From Monarcha castaneiventris obscurior (taxonomy: Eukaryota; Chordata; Aves; Passeriformes; Monarchidae): a stretch of 64,000 bases of DNA. Positions within the stretch are counted from its first letter, which is position 1. Every line of letters starts with the position of its first letter. Shown in pieces: positions 23,301 to 35,300 of this stretch. Location of the stretch: NCBI GenBank assembly GCA_026261815.1, contig JAMPIT010000894.1, forward strand, positions 56,224,147-56,288,146, written 5' to 3'. The position numbers and the translations under genes are program-made. A model generated the notes under the pieces. That model searched no databases and had not been told where the DNA came from. It worked only from the letters and a program-made list of their open reading frames with translations.

Positions 23301-26300
23301 CATCTCTCTCTTGTTTAGGCTACAAGGGCTGTGAGTTTCTATACTGGTTTTATGACGGGCTTCTGCGTTTCATCTTCTTCCCAAGAGGTGAATTAAGCAG
23401 CAAATGCACCTACCTAGCCTGCATGGGAAATAAACATTAGCACATGATAGTTACATTGAAATCTGACATAGAGCAGCTCTTCTCTCTGCTAACCCAACAC
23501 CAGTGAATTTCAGATAGGAATAACGAAGTGTCTTTACAAGTCTTTTGTAAGGTCTTTGTCTTAGAAGTGCAGCTGACTTAAATGGGTTTTAATCCTTTAA
23601 TTCTAGTTGCACTGAGTGTATAGAGCCCACAAACAAACAGAAACCAACCTCACATAAAGTGCAAGTTATTCTGAGTTGACCTGTGAAATTAAAAGACTTC
23701 AGTATGGAGTTAACCCCTCTCACCTATCAGTGACAATGTCACCAACATTTAATTTCTAAAGCCTGGGAATGTGTGATCTGTGGTTTTACTTTCCAAGTTC
23801 AGTGCATCTCTGTGTAGCCAATTCAAGTGTAAAGCCACTTAATAAGTTATCTATACATTAACATCAACTCATAGATATAAAAGCAGCTATACAAATATTT
23901 TTGTCTTGATCCTATTTAGTGAATAAAGGGACTGTTCCCATGGATGGAAGTCGAGCAGGTGTAGCTTCAACCTTTGAGGACATGAAGCTGAAATACAGGG
24001 AAGAAGAAGGGGAGCCCACTTTAAAAACTCTACTTGTGCCATGTTTAAGTGGGGAAAAGCAGTATAGCATTTAAATATTCTAGAAACTTGAGGATTTTGT
24101 AATATAAGCAATCCTATTAGCTAGGGTAGTAATTACACTCAAATTCAGCTGTTCTGGAAAGAGGATCCAGAGTAGCTATGCAGAGCCTATCCATGAAAGG
24201 TTTTTTGGATCAGGTTTTTAACAAAAAGATTTACATTGTTCATGTGGTTTCGGATTAGGTTGGTGGTGATCAGTCCAGACTTGGTGACTAGATATTGCGG
24301 AGACTATGCAGTAAAACTCCTATCTTGAAGGAGACTGTTTTACCACTGAATGCTATTTTTATAGTGAATTCTGTTTTCTCTTCATGGCCAAAAGACAGAA
24401 ATATGGATGTTTAATTCTGTAATTGACTCTTCAAATACAGTCTTTCCTTTTTTAATATTAATTTAATATTACAGATGAGATTTCTTGGTAACTTTGATTA
24501 CGAATTTGCATTCTCAATAAAGACAGCAGAGAATTTCCTTGATTTCTGACAGATTTCTGACATGTGAAGAGTATTTGATGAGGGCAGCTGCTTGTATTAG
24601 AAAAATGGGCTTATTTGCTGAACTTCAGCAGAATACCTCATTAAAGTAAAACAAAAGCAGCTCAGTCATCATCTGAGGCAGATTATTGTCCTCATTCAGT
24701 AAATAATTGACATAATAATGTTTCATAATGATTTAATAGGAAATCCATGGCAAACCAGGAACCACATCCCTTCCTTTAAAGGTTCTTTCCATAGCACTGC
24801 AGTTGAAGTGTGCTTCATTTGGGTTTAGTGGGTTACCTTTAGCAGGGTTTGTTTTATAATGCAGTGTTCAATATCCAACATCTTGTCAGCTGCAAATCGA
24901 TGCTGAGATGCAGTTGCAGAGAATTACTTGGGCCTGAGCACTCTTCTGCACTATTAACTTTGAGATTTCTGATTTATGGTTTCCTCTGATGAGACAGCTG
25001 GCTTGTGTGGTCAGACATGAGAGCCCTTAGGCACTTTTGGAGGCTGAGGATCAGTCTAATGGTTTTGAGAACCATTCTCTGGGCCATTTCTGCTACAATT
25101 TATTGGAAAATTGCTTTTTATGTTCTAAGAACAGAGGCAAAATATTAAGAACAATTTGTTCTCTGCTAATGGGCCAAGCTAGTCTTGTGCTAATATTACA
25201 AGAGTAAGAAGATTTTGCTGTATGATATAATTACATCTTCTAGTACCATTTTTTACTCTTTGAATAACCTGTATTCCTTTTCCTTAGGAGAACTGCTTGT
25301 TTGGCTGGCTTTATTGAGGAGTGCCTTTATGAGACCAAGTCCATGCTAGAAAATGGGAGCCCTTAATGCATGGTCTCTGAATGAATTTGACCACTCAAAA
25401 GGGCAGCAGTTCTTCCTGGTCTTAAGATGTCTTCATATGGGTTATCAGCCCTTTTTGCTAAGTCACTGTGGAGGTTGCCTTACAGATGTGTTGCTTTTTT
25501 AAAATTTGATGTTCAAGGATCTCTTTAAGAAGTAAGATCTCTTTGAAATTGTAAATTGCTTAGGTGTGCTTCTAACATATGCTTGGTGAATGGGCAGAGA
25601 TTTCTTCCATAAAAATTATTATTACTTGATAGGCGTATTTTACAAGAACAAAATCTCTGAAATGCTATAATTGATGGTGTGGAAAAAATATGCTTATCAA
25701 ACTTACTCTTTTCTGCCCTTTTATGCAAGCCCTTTTCTTCTGAAAAGAATGTGTCAAAACCGTAGGCATGTGATGAGTATAGTGAGAAATGATAAAACTA
25801 TAAACTTAACAGGGAACTTAATGCCCTCTTCCCCAGCTATAACCTCAAATGACATAGTGAACTGCCACGTTCCTAAAATTTTTGAGCATAGCAAAATGAA
25901 AGCAGGAATGATTTTTTTAATACCTGTATGTTACTGTAATGGACACTGGTTTCTGATAGAAGTGAAAAAACACGATGATTTGAAATTAAGAGTCTTTATA
26001 AATTAAATCTTAGGTTAGAGCCTTGTAAGATGTGAGATCTGCGTAGTAGAACAATTGGCTTTTTTTCCCCTAGGTGGTGAAGCCTCACGTACCCTTTATG
26101 CCATGTAATCTCTTGCAGTGGTCTGATCCCTGCCTTGTTTTTAAGGTCTGAGTGTTGCAAGGAATTTCCAGCTTGGGTTATGGGGTAGTGCCTGGTGGCA
26201 CTGGCAGACTGCAGTGTATCTGTGCTCCTCAGATAATAGGCACTGGTGCCTATTATCTTACTAAATCAGCTGAAAAGAGCATTTGAGGCGTGCCTGTGTC

Positions 26301-29300
26301 CAATTCCATTGGCCCTGCTGAGGGACTGTTCTCTTGTGAGAAGCAGTTGAAGTAGACAAATGGTGTAATTTGTCTGATTTTCCAAATTGGGGATCTCTAG
26401 CCCAGTGAGATGGGCCAAATACCTTTGCTTTAGGCTTCCCTCTTAATATAACTTTCTAACTTTAATGATCTGGCCAGCAGATAAGACTGCAAATCTTCAA
26501 TTTATCTCATTGCATTTTGTCATGTTAGAGATTATCTTGCAATCCATGGGTGCTATATGTGCTTTTAAGTCCTATAATCTGAGAGTTAAATGATAAAGAA
26601 TTAATTCTAGGATGAAAATCATGGCTGCTTTGCATACTTCCTTAGAACTGCAAAGGATCCCAGTAGATCTGTGAATGTTAGCTATCCAAAATCACGTCTT
26701 AGAACATCCCACTGCTTCTGCAAAGTACAAAAGACATTGAGAAACAGGAATGAGAATCAGAAGTGAACTAAAGTACGTAGGAAAAACCAAAATGCATAAG
26801 TTGGGAAGGAAGCAAGTTTGCAGGGGTGTGAATGTGGGGTGGTGTTTTCTGCTGTGGCTTAAAGGGAGTGTGAAATGGAAGAGGAAATTACAAGCCACAG
26901 GGCATGTTGAAAATTGACTTTTCATTAAAATGAGATTGAGAATCTGGTTATGAAGTAGAATCTGGCTAGAAAGTAGTGGGTGCTTAGCATTTGTAAATTA
27001 CTTCATACAGCTAATATTACATTACATTTCATCATGGGCAAATTGCCTAAATAAAAAAGGTAATGGTTTTCCTGAGTTGGAGAACGTAGTAAAGAATGGG
27101 TAGAAACAGAGCAAGGAAGAAAAGCTGGCAGTGCTTATGTGAGCTGTGTATCTGGGAGCACCATCAAAGGACAGCCAGTTCAGTAGGCTGAGGCCAGTAC
27201 TCGCCGGAAGAGAAAACTTAGACATGGAGCAGTTCTCTTCTTCACCCCCAATTTCGGGGCAAGTTTTGAATGTCAGATCTGTAGGGTGGTAAAGTAACAG
27301 ATAAGGGAGGCTGTCTTTTTGTTTTGAAGAGCACAGAGTGCGCTTTTCATCATGACTTCAAAAGGGCTGGTTTTGCAGCTTCACTTCACTACTAATCCAC
27401 AAGAGATGTTTGCAGTAATGGAGCTCAGTTTGTCAGGAAGAAGAGCAGTGCAAGTAATAACTGGTGGGTTTGGTGTTTAAACAAAACTGCAAATTGGGGT
27501 GGGGGGTGTGTTCGGTTTTGAGTTTTTTTTTTAATGAAAGTATGTTCTGGAAAGAAAACTCTCAAGCAAAATGAGAAGAGATAGCAGTAGGATGCTGTAG
27601 ATAGGAGGGAAAAGAAAAGACACATGAGAAATGGCTTCTTTTTAATAATCAGATTAAAAACGAAGGAAAAGAGAGATATTTGATGTCGGAAATAAATGAA
27701 ACAGGGAGTGAAAAAGTGATTGCAATTCAGTATCATTCCCCAACCAGAAAAATCACTGAAGAGTTTTGTCACCACAGGTTTTTTTTTTTAGGCTGCCTCT
27801 AAATAAATACTTCTCTGTACACCCTCTCTCTAATCTCTTGATAGTGGTGCCTGAGAATTATGCATGCTTTTCAAAGTATTAACATGAAGGAAGGCCCTCC
27901 CTGCAGGACCAAGAGGCCAGACTTTTTGTAAGGGGGTAGAGGCAGGTGCTGCTCCTGAAGATTTGTCTATTTGTGAAAATTAATCAAATTGCACTAAGGT
28001 GTAAACCGAAGCACAGTTGCTATTTTTAGCAGCTCTGTCTCTGAGATCTTATTTCTTAGTGAAGTCTTTGTTCTTTACACTGGAGTAGGTCTTTAGGAAT
28101 TAAATGGAGTAGGTAGTTCTTTTATATTCTGAACTATATTATTAATAGCAAAGTCTATTTACTGCAATGCATTAATCCTTCATCACTTCTAGATCAGTGT
28201 TTACTGTAACAGTGAGGTTATCCATATTCTCAGGCCTTGTATTACTGCACTTTTGGAATGCAGTTTGCTCATACCTAAGCATTTCCTATTCAAGTATTTG
28301 CGTGGATTGATTTCTTTCCTGATGCATCTGAAAATTAAAGGTACTGGGTCTTTCAGTCTAATAGATTAAACAAAAAGACATCTTCCACTTGCAGATTTTT
28401 TAAATTGGTAATTACTTGTTTACGTTGTTTTCCTAATTAAGAATGACTCTTGACACTGTTTTAACTGGGGAATGTTACTCTGTCTGCAGAGGGGCATTTC
28501 ACAAGTTCTTCTTTTGCACCCTTTTCCAAAGTCTTCCACTCTGAGCTGCTCCCTCACCACCCTCAGGCCAGTGCAGCTGGGTTCCTTTCTTTCCCAGACT
28601 TCCAGATAAATCTAGTTTTATGCTTGCAGTTTCGGAAACAGCCTTTTCAAGTCTTCAGTCTAATTTTTGCAGTTAGTGAGGAAGATGTTCAGGCAGAGAT
28701 TCTCTAGGCTGCTGCCTCTGAGAGGAGAGGTGTTGGTAGAGTGTGTTGATGTGCTTTGGTTAATTGTTTCTGAAGGCTGTTGCAGGTTTTATTGAAGGCT
28801 TGGGGTGTTGAGGCTGTAATGACAATTTTCAAGAAGTCAAGAGAGTGAGGAGCAGTCTTGCATATTACTGGCCATTCATGCAGAGGCTGTCTCTATCTCT
28901 GCCACTGCCCTGTTCCCATTTCCTGCTGCCACTTAGCTCCTTACAAAAATTGCTGCCCTTCATTTCCTAATCACCATTTTTCATGTAGACATGACCACCT
29001 TTTTCTCTTGAAAATGGTAATGTGGCTCAGAATTTTGCTATAAAAAGTCAACTTTCTCACTGTCTGTTCAGCAAGTGCCTGTTCAACTGTTTTTGAGTGC
29101 AGGATATTAACTGGTAATTGGATTTACAGAACTGCAGCTTTTGGTTCGTTAGCAGAGCCAATATTCTTTCTTACTGTCAAGTTTTTTACTCTAAAATACT
29201 ATGAGCAAATTGGAAGTGTATCTAACTATAAATAATAGTGTATGTGCTAGAGCACTCTTGGTAATCAGGAAACAAGTGTGACACCTAAAAGATGACGGGG

Positions 29301-32300
29301 ATGAGGAAGCATGGCTGGTGGAACACTGGGACAGGCTTCCCAGAGAGATGGTCAATGCCCAGAGCCTGTTGGGAGTGTCATTTGGACAGTGCCCTTAAGA
29401 ACATCCTTGAGCCTTTGGTCAGCCCTGAAGTGGGACTGGGTGATCAGGGTAGGTTCCTTCCAACTGAAATATTCTATTGTTAGGTTTTCTTAGACTCTGA
29501 TGGCAAAATTGTAGGGGTTTTCCCCCTCTACAGTATAGCTATTTTTGTGGCAGCTGTGACTGAATCCTGTTTTTCACGTGATATATCTAATGGAAACAAC
29601 ATGACTTTTAAATTTTGATGCCATGGTTCTGGAAGCTCTGGAAATAATACTTGTAATAATAGTTGGAGGCATTTAATTTAGAATAATTTTAAGGAACTTT
29701 TCAAATCCCATTTTATGGCACACTTTGAAATTGAAACACATAACCAGGTGAATGAAAATATGTAGAATCTCATCTTGCTGCCTTTTGAGAAAATGAGTTT
29801 TCCCATGGTCAGTGTACTCTATCTCTTCCTTTCAGGCTTTACTAATAGCAATATGAAAGCTGTATTTTCACAGGGAATATTAAAACTCTGAATGAAGACA
29901 GCAGAAATACCAAATCATTCAATCATTATCTGATACAAATTGTAGCAAAACAATATATTACAGAAATTGCATCTGCAATCACGTACTAATGCTTTTAAAT
30001 AAAGGCTTTGGAATATCTGGCATAAATGAAATATATGCTTTGTTCAGCATACGTAAGATAAGTTTTGCATCCAGTTATTTAGACAGTAATAGTCCAGCCT
30101 CCTTGGGTTAATGACCACTGGGAAGTGCAGTGCTAGCCCTGCCTTTTACCTGCATTTCATGTACTTGAGCAGAGCTTGAGTTGCTGTTTGCAAAGGCAAT
30201 TGCTGCTCTGTGACCTGCAGGAAAACGAGTTTGTCACGTTAAGTGCTCACACAATTAGTCACTGCCTGGGAGCCTCAGCAAACAGCCAAAGGCTGAATGT
30301 GCTGAAAATGGAATAGAGAATTAGCATCTCCATCCTTTCAGAGATGCCATTCCTTTGTGGCAGTCTGAACAGTTTGAACTGCTGTGGTCCCTAGCCTGTA
30401 TGTTGTAAACAGGGAAATGTGAATGTATTTTGTTGCACCCACAGCTCTCTACTGCTAGAGACCCAAATTGCACCCCACTGTGCTTCACAGTGGGGAATGG
30501 ATTATTTTTCCCTAACAATCAAGCTGTAAAAAAAAAAAAAGGCAAATGGTCAACAGAAATGTATTCTGTGATGATAAATTTAGTGTAGTCTGATTTTATT
30601 TTTAAAATGTTAACTTTTATTTATCTAATACCTAGTTGTATAACTGTCAATGAATTTAGGTCTTTCACAGTGAGTTCCCTTCAGTTAACAAACAAAAGGA
30701 ATACTTCCAAATACATGCATTTGGACTCTGGTTGTAATTTTGTACTGTGAAACAGATGTTGATTTTTAAAAAAACCCCAAACTCAAACATTAAGGATTGT
30801 GCATGCCTTTTAGTGTTGTAACAAAACCAGATTTTAGGAAAATCCTCAAAAAGGTAACACCCATGCAGCTGCGGTGTTTCTTTCTCTCCCAGTTTGTCCC
30901 TCATGAGCTGGTGCAGTCCCAGGGGTGCAGAGTGTTTCTCTTCAGGTCTCTCTTCCAAAAAAACTCTTGGAGAGTAGTGCAGGGGCAGTGGGTACAGTAA
31001 AGAGAACAAGATCTACCTCACCAAGGGGAGAGCTAGAGGCAAGTGAGTAAGAGAACATCAGATTTTCTGCTGGACAAAATATTTTTTCCCCTGGAAAATA
31101 ACAATTAAAAGAAAAAAAATGGAGGTGGGATATAGGAATAAATGATGGAACAAGCCATGCAAGTCCTTAATTACCACATACTAAGCCTGCTTCCTTAGGA
31201 GCTTGATGGAATGCAAGAAACACTGAAAAGGTTAAAATAAAACAGGGATGCTTTTTAGGCTTCTGTTGCATGTTGCCAGACAACCAGAACTAGTATTAAG
31301 TCCCTAGATTAGTAAAATCACTTGCCTTGCATAATCATAAATGATTCATGTGTCTTGTCTGTTTAAAAAGGTGAAGTGCTGTGTAATTTATGGATTAAGT
31401 TTTGCCCTTCGGTGTTTGTGAAGCTTATAGAGAATTACACTGTGTATTCTGGGAAGAAATTTGACTTGTGTTACAAATTCCTCTTGTACAAAGCTGATAC
31501 AGTAGTGACCTAAATTTCTTATTGGAGCATCAAATCCAAAGAACTCTTTCAGCAACACAGGTGGAATTTCTCCTTGTCACAGGCAGAGGAAGGCAGGTTC
31601 AGGTGTGTTTTGCTACAGGATTGTCCAAGCATAGCTGGTCAGACTGGGTGGTTTTTATGTAGTCTTCAAGGATGGATGGGAGACACTCATTGTATGGATT
31701 TTTTACCTTGGAATGAGGGTATCCCTCAGCTCATTGAATAGGAGGTGGATTCATGGTGGAGCCACTCCTATGTGTCAGCCTGTGAGGGTAACACCTGCCT
31801 GTTTAATTAAAGCAATCAGAATATTGCTGGGAATCCTGGCAGCCTTAGAAATTGGAGGATAAGCTGCTGTAAATACAGTTGACTTTACTATGTTTGTCTT
31901 TTAAGGACAAAATTACAGCATTAATGTTCTTTAATGCTTTCCCACATCTCATCACTGCCTGTTGCAGTGTCTGTAATAGGAAAACCAGGAAGTGTGTGAT
32001 GGTGGGTCCTGGAGGCAGCATCTGCCCTTGCTGGGGGCTGAGCCAGGACTTTCCCTGAGCCAGGGCTGCCAGGGTGTTTGCTTGGGAGGGGTGAGCCCAG
32101 AAATGCAGACAGATTCCTGCAGGATAGTTGCTTTGCATTGAGAGACCCAGTAAGCATTGGCCAATATTGCTTTGCTTTTTTTTTTTTAACGAATCCTTCT
32201 GCATGACAACCTCCTAACTTCACTGGTACCAAGATTTCTGAATTTTAAGACAAAAAACCACTTGTGTGGATTTAACAAGTATGTAACACTGACTTGAAGT

Positions 32301-35300
32301 CCAGATGTGGTCAGCAGCTTTTCATATATATGATAATCACATAGAAAATATTTTGCTTTGAGTCATAACACATGCAAATAAAGAATATACCTTCTTTCCT
32401 TAGCAAAGTAGTTTTCTTTTCAAGGTCTTTGGTTCTGGGAAGTGCATGCAGTCTAATTGATACGTATTCCTTGTGCTCCATCCTTTGATGTTTCCTAGTG
32501 ACAGTGCTGCCAGGAGCTACTAAACTTGCTGACACTGTTTACATGGCTACACCTGGGAGGCAAACTCATTTTTTGCCCTGTCTGCTTACAGCTTTTCATT
32601 CTGAGCTTTTAAAAATTATTTTTTGTCTTGTTACTGAATAAGTAGAAGTTCATGCCTTTTGTCAGTGGCAGAGCCATGAATTAATTATTTAATTTTCACA
32701 AAAGAATTCATACTATCTCCTGTCTCACTCTGTTTAAAAAAGAAAATTAATCCTGCATATCTCATTGAAGGCTTTACTTAAGTACAAGGGAAGGAAGGTG
32801 CAGGCAGCTGTCCTGTGTGCTAAGGACATAGAAACGAAGATTCATTTGTTCTTTTTCACTCAGCCAAGGATAGCAGATTTCTGGGAGTGGGAGGCATAGA
32901 CTGAGAGCTCTGTTCCTTTAGTGAATCCTTTTCATATTGTAAGAGGTGCTGAGGGACATGAAAAGTTACTGTCAAAGAAGGATGAAGTAAAAATGTGGTG
33001 TTTTTTTTTTTTTTTGGACTCTGCAAGGCAGAATTAGGTTTACCTTCCTGCCATCCTGGATTGTGTGGAATTCTTTCAACCTGGGTGGGATACTGCTCCA
33101 GTTCAAGTATGGTGTAGACACAAGGGTCCAGTCTGCCTTGTGTGCCAATAAAGTTTATTTTCAATACTATTTGAATTCTCTCATTTTTAACTGATCTTTT
33201 TTGGGAGTTAGAGAAATGGGGATGGCTCTTTTAAGCCTCTCAGGACCGGGCTGTTGCAGGAGTAGAGACACTCGGGAAACAGGAGGCAGGACATACTTAT
33301 TTTAGATCTCCTGCCGTCCGTGTCTCCTCTTGCATCCATTAAAAATTCTGCTGTGCTTTGGAATGGGAACGAAATAAAATGAAATAATGAATCCCTGGTG
33401 CAAAGGGTGCTGTTTGCTGCCTGCACCGTGCTCCTCGGGGAAATGGAGAGGTGCTTGTGTTTCACACCACAATAAAGGCTGGGACTCCTCTAAGTAAACA
33501 AAGAGCAATGAGATTTAAAAGGGGACTTTGATGCTTTACAAAAATTCGACACAGCATAACAAATCCTTCATTAAAGGCACTTTATTTCAAGGCCGATAAG
33601 CGTCTTTTAAGGGCGTTGTTGATTTGCCTTGTGTCATCAGGGTGTGTCTGTAGATTGCCTAGCGTGTTACCGTAGCTGGGGCTAACAAATACATGCAGGA
33701 TTCCAACCTGCCCCTCATCAGTGTCGTGCTTTCCTTTGTCCTGCCTGAGAGGCAGCCTGGTAGCTGCAGTCTGGGTTTCACCCCTGCCCTTGTGGTGTGT
33801 GTCTGTGTGAATGAAACTGCTGCTGACGTGTGAGTGTGGTTTGCTGCCTCCTCGGAGGGAGCACCCGGGCTGGGGCAGCTGTGGAAAAACAGGTTCTCCA
33901 TGGTTGTTATTCCCGAATTCAGCATCAGCATCTTGGAGCAAAGCGCACTTTGAGAAATAAATGTGCAAGTGTAACACGTTTTTTAGCCTAGTAGTTTTGT
34001 AAATATGATATTTTACCCTTAATTTACTAAATCTTGATCTAGAAGCTCTGGTACCTAAATCAATATATGCACTGAAAGCAACAGAGTGCCTTGAAACAAA
34101 ATGCTAAGTCTGCGTGTTCAAACCAGAATACAAGAAAGCAAATTTGCCTACCGGTACCTACATTTTGGAATTGAAGAATTAAAAATAAAACACCTGCTAA
34201 TTTTGCAACAAAGTACATTATTTTTGTGTGTTTAATTATATTTTTGCAACATTATGTGGTGTTTCGGTGTAATTAGTTTACATAGCAAAAGTACAAACTG
34301 GAATGCTATAGTATTGTATGAACAATATATTCCTACTATTCTAAAATAGTTTCTTAAGTGATTTGTTTTTTTTCTGCTTCCCTATAGATTAAAGCAAAAA
34401 ATTATGACAAAGTGGAAAAGGTGAGTCATATTAATATATGTAATATATCTCTATAGCAAGAACAAATACCTTGTGATTGGGCTAAATCAGATTGAAAACA
34501 AGCTGTAGTTGTCATTGAAAGTGACAGGTAAAAAGTACCACTAAAGTTGATTTGTTGTTGCTACCAAGCTCTAATCAGTGAAGTGTGCAGGGGGATTTCT
34601 CTGCTTAATTCTCTCCAGTTTCCTTGCATAGCATGGAGATGCTTTAGTCAAAAGAACGAGTAGTTTAACTTATTCTTTCTTACAAATCTCAATCATTATT
34701 ACAAGGATTATTTAAATTCATTTTGTATAGCTTTAAAAGTAAAAACCTACTTTCTCTATCTGGAATCCTGATCACGTCTTCTTGATGTATTAAACAGTTA
34801 TTTCAGCGCTGCCTTATGAAGGTTTTACACATTGATTTATGGAAATGTTACCTTTCCTATGTCCGAGAAACCAAGGGGAAGCTACCTAGCTACAAGTAAG
34901 TTCAGAGTTGCTCTGAATTATTCTAGTTTTATGGTGAATCTCTTCTTGATTTTTGACCAGGGGATGGGGAGGAAGCTGGGTGGCAAATCTGTCTGGGGGT
35001 TTTCTGTTGGAGTGTTGGGGGTTTATATATAATCTGCATTTAGAAAACATTGAAGTCTCTTTAGTTGAGCTTGCTGGGTAGAATTGGTTCCTTAGTCTGG
35101 ATTCCTGTAACAGGATGGGATAAGAGCAGTGGAGGAGTTGGTGTATCCATGCCACTTCCCTGCAGATGGGATTGGTGCTTGAGCCAACCTGAAACACACT
35201 TCTTCCTCTTTGTCCTTGCCCTCAGTGTTCTGTTTAGAGACTCCACAAAATTCAGCGCTGATTCCAGCTGAGACCAGTAGCAGTAAAGAGTTCAGGAATT

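Larger units (their letters stand above)
11751..34387 (+). other. CSTF3: CSTF3 intron 3 (22.6 kb), probable intronic-polyadenylation intron
   Basis: By far the largest intron, nearly half of the gene, between phase-0 exons 3 and 4. The donor is weak (GTTAAT); the acceptor TTTTTTCTGCTTCCCTATAG is good. It is mostly plain AT-rich sequence. Items seen in it are candidate poly(A) signals (11904, 11974, 16304), a MIR-like SINE relic (15255-15435), a 28-nt palindrome (26231-26258), a CR1 end (29297-29484), a possible inverted CR1 piece (31613-31690), poly-A/T runs (30528-30540, 32177-32190, 33001-33015) and a less AT-rich island (33200-33980). Open frames of 110-153 codons inside it match nothing known and are taken as chance. 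Confidence 0.9.
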
